A stretch of 64,000 nt of DNA from assembly GCA_003353945.1 (NCBI GenBank), contig PIVM01000012.1:1-64000 (forward strand), read 5' to 3'. The number at the start of each line of letters is the position of its first letter. The stretch's first letter is position 1. The translations under genes were made by a program, and so were the position numbers. Origin of the DNA: Gammaproteobacteria bacterium. Lineage in GTDB: Bacteria; Pseudomonadota; Gammaproteobacteria; Pseudomonadales; PIVM01. Of this stretch, positions 9,649 to 17,967 are shown one piece after another. The notes under the pieces are model-generated. The model was not told the origin of the DNA. It saw only the letters and a list, made by a program, of their open reading frames with translations, and did no database searches.

Positions 9649-10952
9649 TAGATCTCCTGTGTCACCCGTTGCCACATACTTGAATTAATTTTTGGATCCC
9701 GCAAGGCCTCAAGTTCTCGCCACTGAGGATAAAATGCCTGAAATAACTCCGCTGACATATGTGCATCTTTGGCTGGGTAAATCCGCCCCTGTGTTTGCAC
9801 AACCACGTCATCCAATTGTTTGAAAAACGGGAGCGTTTTGGATTCGACATAAGGAAAATCCAAGGCCAGGGTGACACCACGCATGGGAAAAGACATCAAC
9901 CCAGGCGAATGCTTATCACCAAATACTTTCAACACGGCAAGGAAAGAGCCAAAACCAGCTTGTGCTATAAGACGCAGAATGTCTTTCATCGCTGCAAGAC
10001 CATTGTCATAGGGAATAGCACATTGATATTGCAGAAACCCCTTAGGCCCGTAAATGCGATTCCAATCGAGTATGCTGTCCAATGGATACAAAAAGGGCTC
10101 ATAATGACTGACAGCGGACTTAACGCGATCTTGTTGGCGCTCGTAATATGCCCAATTAAAGGCCTTCAAGCTGTAGCTGTTGATCAGCGAAATAGGAGGG
10201 GTAAAAGGCACCTGCAAAGTCAACTTCGGAGCTGGCGGTAGCGAAACTGAGGCATCGGCATGATTACCGCGCATAAAATGCCCACGCCCAATGTTGCTCC
10301 CGCTTGCCACGCAGTCTACCCAGGCCATAGTGTATTCCCAGTCCTGATCTGACTCTTCAGACAGCGAGAAAAACTCGTCAAGATTCTGGTATTTGATATT
10401 TTCCATGGCAATCGCCGGGCTTGTCACGCGTTTTAGTTGCAACTCCACCCAGGTAATCATACCGGTTAAACCAAGGCCCGCTATTGTCGCCGCATAATAA
10501 TCGGCGTTTTCTTTTGCCGAGCAACACAAACGCTGACCATCACTACGCAATAGCTCGAACTGCCTGACATGACAACCAAATGTACCTTTGAGATGATGAT
10601 TCTTACCATGCACATCGTTGGCAATCGCGCCGCCGGCCGTGACAAACTTGGTGCCTGGAGTCACCTGTAAAAACCATCCATGGGGCACAACCAGGTCGAG
10701 AATCTCCCACAACATAACACCTGCCTCACAGCGCAATACGCCGGATTCGGTATCAAAGTCTATAAACCGGTTTAGCGCCATGGTGCTAACCACGACACCG
10801 TCTGCATTCAGACAGCTATCACCATAGCTGCGCCCATTGCCAAAGGGTAATATAGCACTGTCACTTTTCGGCAGGTCCTGATGGCGATCCGACATGGAAA
10901 CGCCCTTCTGATCGACTTTGGGATAACATCCCCAGGATTGAAACTCACTCAT
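9648..10952 (-). CDS. DprE1-like FAD-dependent polyprenyl-phospho-ribose oxidase
   Basis: 434 residues from ATG 10952, chosen because it follows the stop of the upstream gene by one base (TGA-T-ATG). An in-frame upstream start would run into that gene. The FAD-binding PP-loop is LPFGNGRSYGD (36-46), followed by GTKFVTAGGAIANDVHGKNHH-type sequence (100-120) and a C-terminal VAO/ALO-like substrate domain. In mycobacteria this enzyme oxidises the 2'-OH of decaprenyl-phospho-ribose. The Cys that covalently binds benzothiazinones in the Mtb enzyme (Cys387, in a CVDFP context) aligns by eye with Ala here (GVTLALDFP). With the neighbouring HAD-UbiA and DprE2-like genes it should form a polyprenyl-phospho-arabinose pathway. 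Confidence 0.85.
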   Translation of the reverse strand: MSEFQSWGCYPKVDQKGVSMSDRHQDLPKSDSAILPFGNGRSYGDSCLNADGVVVSTMALNRFIDFDTESGVLRCEAGVMLWEILDLVVPHGWFLQVTPGTKFVTAGGAIANDVHGKNHHLKGTFGCHVRQFELLRSDGQRLCCSAKENADYYAATIAGLGLTGMITWVELQLKRVTSPAIAMENIKYQNLDEFFSLSEESDQDWEYTMAWVDCVASGSNIGRGHFMRGNHADASVSLPPAPKLTLQVPFTPPISLINSYSLKAFNWAYYERQQDRVKSAVSHYEPFLYPLDSILDWNRIYGPKGFLQYQCAIPYDNGLAAMKDILRLIAQAGFGSFLAVLKVFGDKHSPGLMSFPMRGVTLALDFPYVESKTLPFFKQLDDVVVQTQGRIYPAKDAHMSAELFQAFYPQWRELEALRDPKINSSMWQRVTQEI

Positions 10953-10953
10953 A

Positions 10954-12381
10954 TCACACCGCCAATACCATAATGGCACCAATCAATATCGCCGTTACAC
11001 GGCTGGTAGAGTCTTTGATGGCAAAGACAATCGGATCATCATGCATATTACCTCGATGAGCAATAATCCAGACCCGGCTGATCCAATACAATAGTACCGG
11101 ACAGACTCCCCACAATAATTCAGGATGGCTATACATGGGCCGAACCGCCTCACTATTGACATACAAGGCCATCACCAACACAGAGATATATCCGCTGGCT
11201 CCACCTAACGAAGACAACAGGGAGATATCCTCCACATCATAACCTCTGCCCTTGACCTTCGCATTAGTGCCTTTAGCCTTTAATCCCACCAATTCAGTGT
11301 AGCGTTTGAGTAACGCCAGACTTAGAAAGATAAACATGGAAAATGCCATCAACCAGGAAGAAAGCGCAATGCCCGTTGCCGTCGCCCCCGCAATCAAGCG
11401 CATGGTATAAAGGCCCGCCAGCACCACAACATCCAGCATAATCATTTGTTTTAACTGAAAGGAATACGCAGTGGTTGCAATATAATAGACAAGTAAGGCC
11501 AGTGTAAACCAGGCTGGCAGCATGGCACATAATATAAGAACCACAAACAATAATATGGGAATCATGATGACCCCATGAATCGCTGGTATCGTGCCCGCAG
11601 CAAACGGTCGGTTACATTTGGTTTTATGATGACGATCCGCTGCAAGATCAAGGAGATCATTCAGCAGATAGACGCTGGAAGCACACAAACTAAACGCAAA
11701 AAAAGCCAACAATGTATTCAGTATCATGCTGGGCGCCACGATCTCATGTGCCGCCAACATCGGTACAAAAACCAGCGAATTTTTCATCCACTGGTGAATA
11801 CGGCAGGCTTTAAGATAATGCTTAATGCCCGGCTTCGGTAAAGGGAAATGTCGTTCAACTTCACCAATTTCTTCCGCTTGACGCAACAACTTTTGGGAAG
11901 AGCCCGCAACAATCGCAGCTGCAGCATCGGGCCATACTTTTAGATCCGGCTCCGCATTGCCAGCATACACATAGCCACCACGCCCATACGCTTCATTTAA
12001 CAGCCTGGCTTTTTGCGAGGATGCCACATTGACACCGCCGTGCGTGGCAAACACCTTATCAAACAAACCCAGATATTCGGCAATTTGAAAAGCAAATTTC
12101 TGGTGTGACGCCGTAGCAAGCGCTAAATGCCGCCCTTTTTCCTTTTGCTCCCGCAGATATTTCAAGAGGGATTTATTGTATGGCAATACGGTTACATCTA
12201 TTTCCACCCGCGAAGCAATCTCGTGTTTTAAGACAGCCTTGCCACGCATCAGCCATATAAAAACGACAAAAGCGTAAAGCGGATTTTTCTTAAGCAGATT
12301 CAAAAAAGACTCGATCAACAGATCGGTTTTAATCAGGGTTCCGTCAAGGTCAACGACCAAAGGTAATGAGCTATTCGACAT
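10954..12381 (-). CDS. HAD phosphatase-UbiA prenyltransferase fusion (DPPR synthase-like)
   Basis: A 475-residue two-domain membrane protein. Residues 1 to about 165 are a HAD-superfamily hydrolase with motif I DLDGT (11-15), a cap-like helical insert and later GNAEPDLKVWPDA. From about 185 there is a UbiA-type polyprenyl transferase with many transmembrane helices and the Mg-pyrophosphate motif NDLLDLAAD (241-249). This is followed by R/H/K residues (DRHHKTKCNRP) very like those of the mycobacterial 5-phosphoribosyl-1-pyrophosphate:decaprenyl-phosphate transferase. Mycobacteria use a separate phosphatase to remove the 5-phosphate afterwards; here both steps could sit in one protein. Whether the HAD part really serves this step is inference. 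It is followed at once by the DprE1- and DprE2-like genes. Confidence 0.85.
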   Translation of the reverse strand: MSNSSLPLVVDLDGTLIKTDLLIESFLNLLKKNPLYAFVVFIWLMRGKAVLKHEIASRVEIDVTVLPYNKSLLKYLREQKEKGRHLALATASHQKFAFQIAEYLGLFDKVFATHGGVNVASSQKARLLNEAYGRGGYVYAGNAEPDLKVWPDAAAAIVAGSSQKLLRQAEEIGEVERHFPLPKPGIKHYLKACRIHQWMKNSLVFVPMLAAHEIVAPSMILNTLLAFFAFSLCASSVYLLNDLLDLAADRHHKTKCNRPFAAGTIPAIHGVIMIPILLFVVLILCAMLPAWFTLALLVYYIATTAYSFQLKQMIMLDVVVLAGLYTMRLIAGATATGIALSSWLMAFSMFIFLSLALLKRYTELVGLKAKGTNAKVKGRGYDVEDISLLSSLGGASGYISVLVMALYVNSEAVRPMYSHPELLWGVCPVLLYWISRVWIIAHRGNMHDDPIVFAIKDSTSRVTAILIGAIMVLAV

Positions 12382-12437
12382 GGTATTTATTCTATTCGCA
12401 CCTGTATTGTTTTTGTTTTACTTTTTTATTTCGCTAC

Positions 12438-13397
12438 TTATTTCGCTACAAACGATTTTTGCACATCACTTCGCATAACACCGGCTAAAGCACCAATACC
12501 CAGCACTACTGCAAACCATAATGTAGCCAAACGACAAATCAGGGTTGCTGCCACCGCAGATGATTTATCTGTCCCGACTGCCAACAGTAACAAACCCATG
12601 ACAGCTTCTGTACCTCCCAGACCACCGGGGAGAAATGAAATGGCACCAACCAGCACAGCTATCGAATAAATCCCCACTGCAACCATTACATCCACTTCAA
12701 CGCCAAGGCTATATAGCACCAGATAGAAGCCAAAACCTTCCAAGCCCCACGCCACAATTGCCAAAATCAGACCACCATACAACAATCGGTTTTTTAACAA
12801 AATAGCAGAATCCTTAATCATCACAACCAGCTTGGTTACACCTGAACCCAAACGCTCGGAAATGGCAGCCGCTTTACTTTCTATCCAATCCCAGAGCGGG
12901 TAATAGTGAATAAGTGGCAATAACGCCAAAACGACCGCTGCTGAAGCCCAGGCTGCCGTACCATATCGAGGATCATCAAAGTAATTAGCCGCCAGCAGTG
13001 CAATTAATACTACGGCAAGCAAGTCCATCAGTCGTTCAACAAACAATACACTCAAGCTTTGACCGTAACCAACACCATAAGGCTTGAGATAAAAAGAACG
13101 TACGGCCTCCCCTGCTTTACCGGGCGTCGTTGTTAAAGCAAAACCGGCAAGATAAATCAGGAAGTGATGTCCCTGGGGTATTCTGGGCGTATCAAGCTTC
13201 CGTAAAAAATACTCCCATCGTACAAATCTAAGCACATAGTTAAGAACTGAAAGCAGCAAAACCAGAGCCCACATAGGCAAACTTAACCTGGCTGCAGCTT
13301 GAAGTGTTTCATCCGATCCCGACCAGAATACGGCAATCGCATAACCCACTAATGACAAGATGACGGAGAGAATCAAAGCGCCGATATATCGCTGCAT
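12438..13397 (-). CDS. LPG-synthase-TM / flippase-like membrane protein
   Basis: About 319 residues from ATG 13397, which I prefer to an in-frame TTG 14 codons earlier. The protein has seven to eight transmembrane helices with the family's features: VLRFVRWEYFLRKL near the N-terminus, TTPGKAGEAVRSFYLK, and SFLPGGLGGTEAVMG in the second half. This is the lysylphosphatidylglycerol_synthase_TM (UPF0104) family. It covers the flippase domain of MprF and stand-alone proteins often found next to glycosyltransferase or polyprenyl-glycan genes. There is no synthase domain. Its position upstream of HAD-UbiA, DprE1 and DprE2 suggests it moves the lipid-linked sugar across the inner membrane; this is inferred from context. 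Confidence 0.8.
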   Translation of the reverse strand: MQRYIGALILSVILSLVGYAIAVFWSGSDETLQAAARLSLPMWALVLLLSVLNYVLRFVRWEYFLRKLDTPRIPQGHHFLIYLAGFALTTTPGKAGEAVRSFYLKPYGVGYGQSLSVLFVERLMDLLAVVLIALLAANYFDDPRYGTAAWASAAVVLALLPLIHYYPLWDWIESKAAAISERLGSGVTKLVVMIKDSAILLKNRLLYGGLILAIVAWGLEGFGFYLVLYSLGVEVDVMVAVGIYSIAVLVGAISFLPGGLGGTEAVMGLLLLAVGTDKSSAVAATLICRLATLWFAVVLGIGALAGVMRSDVQKSFVAK

Positions 13398-13594
13398 GTT
13401 ACCTAAACTACCTGGTTGATTTTTCTTATTATCGTACAACTTCCACCCGATCGGTCCTGTAGATCAACAATTCTCGTAAGCAATCGGTACATTCTCTGGT
13501 CAAACGGGTGAAAGGCATAATATAGCGCGTAACGCCATTTAATGCCATACAAGCCTATAGCGATTACTTATTAATCATCTCGTTTAACCTAGGT

Positions 13595-14620
13595 TTAAGC
13601 TTGCTTTCTGCTCTGCAAGCCCTCATGCCAGCGATATTGAACCAGTAGCTCAAGCAAAATTAACGGTGTATAAGCAATGAATACGACTAACACTCCATTT
13701 AGGATGGAGAGATGAACCAAATACGCCAGAGGAAGAAGCCAGAACAGATTCAAGCTCAATACTGTCAAAGTCACTGTTTTGTGTCCCCACACACGCGATG
13801 CAAGCTGATATGCGTGTCGGTTATGCGCCTGATATACCCGCTCTCCAGTAAATAGTCGATGCAACAAGGTGTAGGTTGCATCAACAAAGAACACTGCCAT
13901 TAAAATCAGCCAAGCCCACAGTGACAGCATGTCTGATAACACCGTAATCAGGGAAAAAACCCCTATCCACAAACCAAGAAACAAACTGCCACAATCACCC
14001 ATAAATATGGATGCTGGAGGCCAGTTCCAAACAAGAAACCCAATCGCAGCTCCCATCACAAGGCTGGGTAATAGCAAATCCACAGAAGCGCTATCTTTGA
14101 CTATGCATAATAAGAAAACGGCACTTCCAAGCACTGTAATAGCCTGAATCGATGCAATACCATCAATCCCATCCATAAAATTATAAAGGTTAACCACCCA
14201 AAGAAGATACACTCCCGACAATGCCAATATTGCAATGCGTATCCCCATGGATTCCCCAGACTGCTCAGCAAACAACAGATACAGCACACTGGCGACAGTC
14301 ACGACCTGGGCAGTCAATCGCAACTTAATAGACAATCCGTATCGATCATCAATAAATCCTACCAATGCCAAAAGGAAAACAGGCAGGTATCCTTTAACGC
14401 TGACAAAATCCAAACGATTGTATTGGAGCAAAATCAGGATCCCGGCAAAGACAATACTGACTATCGCAATCCCACCACCTCTGGGAACGGGAATTTTATG
14501 GGAGCTTCTATGATTGGGTACATCCAGAATTCGAGTTTTGAGTGCAACAGTACGATAGAAACCAGTAACAGCATAACTGCCAACTAGCGATAGTAACGAT
14601 ACGACAGCAATCAGGCTCAA
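13595..14620 (-). CDS. WecA/MraY-family polyprenyl-phosphate glycosyl-1-phosphate transferase
   Basis: A polytopic membrane enzyme (about 340 residues) that transfers a sugar-1-phosphate from a UDP-sugar to undecaprenyl phosphate. Seen, numbering from the upstream TTG at 14635: NHRSSHKIPVPRGGG (41-55), the Mg-binding DD of VGFIDDRYG (about 96), NFMDGIDG (152-159) and the later MGDCGS and HRHAYQ-type loops. These are typical of the WbpL/WecA branch that starts O-antigen or glycan chains. The start is uncertain. TTG at 14620 is preceded at 8 bases by GGAGG and is used here; the TTG at 14635 is the alternative. No ATG fits. It begins just after the comEA terminator and leads the arabinose-like cluster. 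Confidence 0.85.
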   Translation of the reverse strand: MSLIAVVSLLSLVGSYAVTGFYRTVALKTRILDVPNHRSSHKIPVPRGGGIAIVSIVFAGILILLQYNRLDFVSVKGYLPVFLLALVGFIDDRYGLSIKLRLTAQVVTVASVLYLLFAEQSGESMGIRIAILALSGVYLLWVVNLYNFMDGIDGIASIQAITVLGSAVFLLCIVKDSASVDLLLPSLVMGAAIGFLVWNWPPASIFMGDCGSLFLGLWIGVFSLITVLSDMLSLWAWLILMAVFFVDATYTLLHRLFTGERVYQAHNRHAYQLASRVWGHKTVTLTVLSLNLFWLLPLAYLVHLSILNGVLVVFIAYTPLILLELLVQYRWHEGLQSRKQA

Positions 14621-14658
14621 AGACCAATCCTCCAATAACCCCGCGGAAATCTACCAAC

Positions 14659-14688
14659 AAAAAAAGGCGCCGATCAACAGCGCCTTTT
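14659..14688 (-). terminator. Intrinsic terminator after the comEA-like gene
   Basis: On the minus strand a 9-bp stem (AAAAGGCGC / GCGCCTTTT) with a 9-base loop is followed by a run of seven or more T. It lies between the stop of the ComEA-like gene (14725) and the start of the glycosyltransferase (14620), so it separates the pyrF-comEA unit from the glycan cluster. Confidence 0.85.
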
Positions 14689-14724
14689 GTGCAACTTCTT
14701 GCCACATTAGATGTTAGACATCAT

Positions 14725-15057
14725 CTACTTCAAGACAATTCTATCGCTGTTTTTCGCAACAATGACGGTACCAATCCCTTTAACCCGAGTTAAATCCTGA
14801 CTACTGGCAAATTTCCCGTGAGTTTCCCGGGACTCAATAATTGCCTTAGCTTTATCATCACCAACACCAACAAGCACTTCTGCCAAAGTTGCAGCGTCAG
14901 CGGTATTGATATTAACTGTTGGAGCATCTGCAGCATAAGCACCATTCAGGCTACCAAAACCTAAAAACACACTTAATACCAATGCCTGGGCTGTTCTCAA
15001 GAAATGTTGAGTCAGGATTGTATGTCGTGAAAGTAAAACGTTTTTATTGCTTAACAT
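14725..15057 (-). CDS. ComEA-like exported helix-hairpin-helix protein
   Basis: 110 residues from ATG 15057, selected because AAGGAG stands nine bases upstream; longer in-frame starts lack a binding site. A signal peptide (AQALVLSVFLGFGSLNGAYA) precedes a short mature protein with the double helix-hairpin-helix pattern: VNINTADAATLAEVLVGVG, then DLTRVKGIGTVIV. Such proteins bind double-stranded DNA in the periplasm; ComEA does so during natural transformation. Many gammaproteobacteria carry a comEA-like gene beside pyrF, as here, without other competence genes nearby. A terminator follows. Confidence 0.8.
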   Translation of the reverse strand: MLSNKNVLLSRHTILTQHFLRTAQALVLSVFLGFGSLNGAYAADAPTVNINTADAATLAEVLVGVGDDKAKAIIESRETHGKFASSQDLTRVKGIGTVIVAKNSDRIVLK

Positions 15058-15119
15058 GATATCCATCTCCTTGGAGTATATTCCATTAAAAGAAGCGCGA
15101 TGATACCACAACAATGGCA

Positions 15120-15836
15120 TTATGAAATGCTGGAAATTTCGCTCGCTATCAATTTCAGCGTCTGCAATGGATCATCAGCCTGTGTAATCGGTCGTCCAAT
15201 CACCAGATAATCACTTCCTAGTCCAATCGCTTTCGTTGGCGTTAACACTCGCTGTTGATCATCTCGCACACTATCCAGCAATCGAATACCTGGCGTCACC
15301 GCATAAAACGGCAGCGCAATTTCTTTTTTTATGGCCTCAACCTCTAATCCAGAGCACACAACACCATCCATACCACTACGTTTCGCTAACTTAGCGAGAT
15401 GTATGACCTGTTTTTCAGCCGGTGCCTGAATACCAATTTGCTGTAATTCATCATCTCCCATGCTGGTTAACACTGTCACAGCGATAAGCAAGGGGCGTGT
15501 TGAAAGTCCGTCAAGCGCATCGCGGGCGGCCTCCATCATTCGTTGCCCACCACTGGCGTGAACGTTCAACATCCAAACACCAAGATTCGCAGCACTTTTC
15601 ACAGCCTTGGCCACGGTATTGGGAATATCATGAAATTTGAGATCCAGAAAGACATCAAAGCCTCTGGCAACCATTTTCTCCACTATCTCTGGTCCAAGAG
15701 CTGTGAAAAGCTCTTTTCCAATTTTCAAACGGCAAAGCGTTGGATCCAGCGAGTCTACTAATTTTAGTACCGGCGCCTCGGCAGCGTAATCCAAAGCAAC
15801 AATGATTCGATTTTCTGCCATTTTTATATCTTGCAT
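15120..15836 (-). CDS. pyrF: Orotidine 5'-phosphate decarboxylase
   Basis: Catalyses the last step of UMP synthesis. 238 residues, the usual length. The catalytic tetrad region is clear: LDLKFHDIPNT (64-74, with Asp65, Lys67 and Asp70) plus K38 in LKIGKE. Phosphate-binding TPGIR and GSDYLVIGRPI lie near the C-terminus. The ATG at 15836 has GAGGAA upstream; an internal ATG at 15821 has none close by. It sits between lapB and the comEA-like gene, the order seen in Pseudomonas-type genomes. Confidence 0.95.
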   Translation of the reverse strand: MQDIKMAENRIIVALDYAAEAPVLKLVDSLDPTLCRLKIGKELFTALGPEIVEKMVARGFDVFLDLKFHDIPNTVAKAVKSAANLGVWMLNVHASGGQRMMEAARDALDGLSTRPLLIAVTVLTSMGDDELQQIGIQAPAEKQVIHLAKLAKRSGMDGVVCSGLEVEAIKKEIALPFYAVTPGIRLLDSVRDDQQRVLTPTKAIGLGSDYLVIGRPITQADDPLQTLKLIASEISSIS

Positions 15837-15924
15837 ATGAATTTGGTTTCCTCAACGCTTTGGATATCAAATGTCTTGAGATTAGCAAAGGCGAATTATT
15901 CTGAACATTATAATCCTGGAAAAC

Positions 15925-17118
15925 TCAATCACCTTCCACACCTTCTATCAACTTAATTTGCCCCCAGCTCTTACAACTCGGGCAAAGCCAATGTAATTGC
16001 ATTCCAGAAAAGCCACAGCTCTGACATTGATAGAGTGGTTTTTGCGCCATCATATCCTGAATAATTGTCTGCAATACCGTGTAATTCTCACGAACCGCAC
16101 CTTCAGCGCTGGGCATATGATAATCGACCAACCTCGACAAACCCCGCAGCGTCGGTCTCTTCTTTAATTCAGTGCTTAAATAGTGTAGAGCAGCCTCTTT
16201 GCCCTGCTGGCTTTCCATCTCTTCTGTTGCCGCCAGCAACAGTTTTGTCGATGACCTGCATTGCAGGCATTCTTGTATAAATTGCAATAGTTGAGGCCTT
16301 TTGCCTACCGCATCATAGGCCTGCTCCAACAGAGGAATGGCTTCAGGCAGAAAATCCATGTCCTGATCTTTAACTTTTGTCAGTGTTTTGATTGCCTGCT
16401 TGGGTTGCTGCAAAATCAAATCCAGCTGCGCGGAAAGCATGCCCCCCCTGACACAGTTGCGATCAGAGCGAAAAGCCATGCGTATTTTTTCTCTGGCTGC
16501 CTGATAATTATGCTCATTCAGTGCAGTTTCTGCCTGCTCACAAAAAAAATGAGATACCGACTGCGCCAACTCAGTCAATGCAATCTGGTCCCGTTTTAGA
16601 CGTCGCTTGGGGCGCAAAGCATTAGCCGTTTCGATCGCTTTGTCCCATTCTTTCTCATTCTGATAAATTTCAAGCATCAATTTAAGACAACATTCTCGCA
16701 ATTCAACGGATTCACTCACTAGCTCACTAAGCAATCGCTCAGCTCTATCTAACAAACCCGCAGAAATATAATCCCTGGCTAATTCCAGATGAGCAGAATT
16801 TACATATTCCTTTGACAAACTAGGTCGAGCTAACAGGTTTTGATGAATACGGATTGCGCTTTCAACTTCCCCTTTTTTTCTTAATAAATTGCCCAGTGCG
16901 ATATGCAGCTCAAAAGTCTCACTATTGACTGGCAATGACTGAATAAAGGCTTGAATCGCTAAATCCGAACCATCATTAATCAGGTAATTGATGCCTTGAT
17001 AATAGGTAGGGGGAACTGCCGAATGCTCTGAACCCTTTGTATTAAGAGTACTACGCCCCAAACACCATCCAACAGCCACAGCAACGAAGAGTAGTAAGAA
17101 TAGGCTGATTTCCCACAT
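15925..17118 (-). CDS. lapB: Lipopolysaccharide assembly protein LapB (YciM)
   Basis: LapB is an inner-membrane TPR protein that controls LPS synthesis by directing FtsH to LpxC. 397 residues: one N-terminal transmembrane helix (ISLFLLLFVAVAVGWCLG), nine or so TPR-like helical pairs, and a C-terminal rubredoxin-type metal site with two CxxC pairs (CQSCG and CPSCKSWG). All expected parts are present. It follows lapA by 8 bases and is surely co-transcribed with it. Confidence 0.95.
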   Translation of the reverse strand: MWEISLFLLLFVAVAVGWCLGRSTLNTKGSEHSAVPPTYYQGINYLINDGSDLAIQAFIQSLPVNSETFELHIALGNLLRKKGEVESAIRIHQNLLARPSLSKEYVNSAHLELARDYISAGLLDRAERLLSELVSESVELRECCLKLMLEIYQNEKEWDKAIETANALRPKRRLKRDQIALTELAQSVSHFFCEQAETALNEHNYQAAREKIRMAFRSDRNCVRGGMLSAQLDLILQQPKQAIKTLTKVKDQDMDFLPEAIPLLEQAYDAVGKRPQLLQFIQECLQCRSSTKLLLAATEEMESQQGKEAALHYLSTELKKRPTLRGLSRLVDYHMPSAEGAVRENYTVLQTIIQDMMAQKPLYQCQSCGFSGMQLHWLCPSCKSWGQIKLIEGVEGD

Positions 17119-17126
17119 ATAACGAT

Positions 17127-17426
17127 CTATTGCGCTTGAGAGGGCTCACGCAACTTGGTTAATTCTTTTTCGACAACACGTAACTTGTTGCGCAGCTGAA
17201 GTATCTGAGCCCTCAGTTTCAAAAAAACTCCACTACTGAACAATAGCCCAAAAACACCCCCAATACTAAACGCAACAATGATAATCAATGCAATATTGTG
17301 TTCAAAAGCAGGAATGATAATGGGATTTAACGAGACGGATTGTGAGTTTTCTGTCACAAACAACGCGAAGAAAACAAGAACGGCGAGGAAAACAAGGCCA
17401 AAAACTACTTTTTTGATGACTGCCAT
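17127..17426 (-). CDS. lapA: Lipopolysaccharide assembly protein LapA domain protein
   Basis: About 99 residues from ATG 17426, giving the usual N-terminus MAVIKKVVFG. Two transmembrane helices, the first at about 8-25, are separated by the short periplasmic loop NSQSVSLNPIIIPAFEHN. A cytoplasmic coiled-coil tail follows (KLRAQILQLRNKLRVVEKEL). LapA works with LapB in the inner membrane. It begins right after a strong terminator, so lapAB probably has its own promoter or depends on readthrough. Confidence 0.9.
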   Translation of the reverse strand: MAVIKKVVFGLVFLAVLVFFALFVTENSQSVSLNPIIIPAFEHNIALIIIVAFSIGGVFGLLFSSGVFLKLRAQILQLRNKLRVVEKELTKLREPSQAQ

Positions 17427-17450
17427 ATGAACAACTTCCAAAAAATTTAA

Positions 17451-17483
17451 CAAAAAAAAACGGTATGGTCGGCGACCATACCG
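17451..17483 (-). terminator. Intrinsic terminator between ihfB and lapA
   Basis: A perfect 10-bp stem (cggtatggtc / gaccataccg) with a 3-base loop at 17461-17483 is followed on the minus strand by nine T. It ends the ihfB transcript immediately before the lapA start. Confidence 0.9.
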
Positions 17484-17511
17484 TTTCTTAAATTAGATGG
17501 CAAGACTGGAT

Positions 17512-17808
17512 TTAGTTACTATTAAGCAAGCTCTCATTTACCCGTTCGCGCATCTCCTTGCCGGGCTTGAAATGAGGTACGTATTTGCCGGCTAATTGCA
17601 CAGCATCACCTGTTTTCGGGTTTCGCCCCTTTCTGGGTGCGCGATAATGCAGCGAAAAACTGCCGAATCCTCGTATTTCAATACGATTACCTGAAGCCAG
17701 CGTCTGTGACATATGCTCCAAGATCGTCTTTACAGCCAATTCCACATCTTTTGCAGACAACTGCGCCTGCTTTGCCACTATTCGTTCGATCAACTCAGAC
17801 TTTGTCAT
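17512..17808 (-). CDS. ihfB: Integration host factor beta subunit
   Basis: 98 residues from ATG 17808 ([10 protein letters not shown], the conserved start). DNA-bending nucleoid protein of the HU/IHF family; IHF-beta pairs with IHF-alpha. The signature [21 protein letters not shown] is present in the middle, containing the beta-arm, and the C-terminal helix ends in NESLLNSN. The gene follows rpsA as in most gammaproteobacteria and ends at a strong terminator. Confidence 0.95.
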   Translation of the reverse strand: MTKSELIERIVAKQAQLSAKDVELAVKTILEHMSQTLASGNRIEIRGFGSFSLHYRAPRKGRNPKTGDAVQLAGKYVPHFKPGKEMRERVNESLLNSN

Positions 17809-17875
17809 AACCTTTGCTGCTCTCAAATCCTGCTACGTCCTTAAAATATAGACCAGTCAATCGCTTACGTCTAGT

Positions 17876-17910
17876 TGCAGGGGCAGATCATATGATTTTC
17901 CACCCCTGCA
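17876..17910. other. Inverted repeat between rpsA and ihfB
   Basis: Perfect 8-bp arms (tgcagggg at 17876-17883, cccctgca at 17903-17910) enclose a 19-base loop that itself contains the palindrome atcatatgat. There is no T-run on either side, so it is not a standard terminator. It may be an mRNA-processing or attenuation structure in the rpsA-ihfB transcript. Confidence 0.4.
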
Positions 17911-17967
17911 GCATTGATCAACCAATCATAAAGCTAATGGATGTTCAGCTCATCAAAGGTCTTTTTA

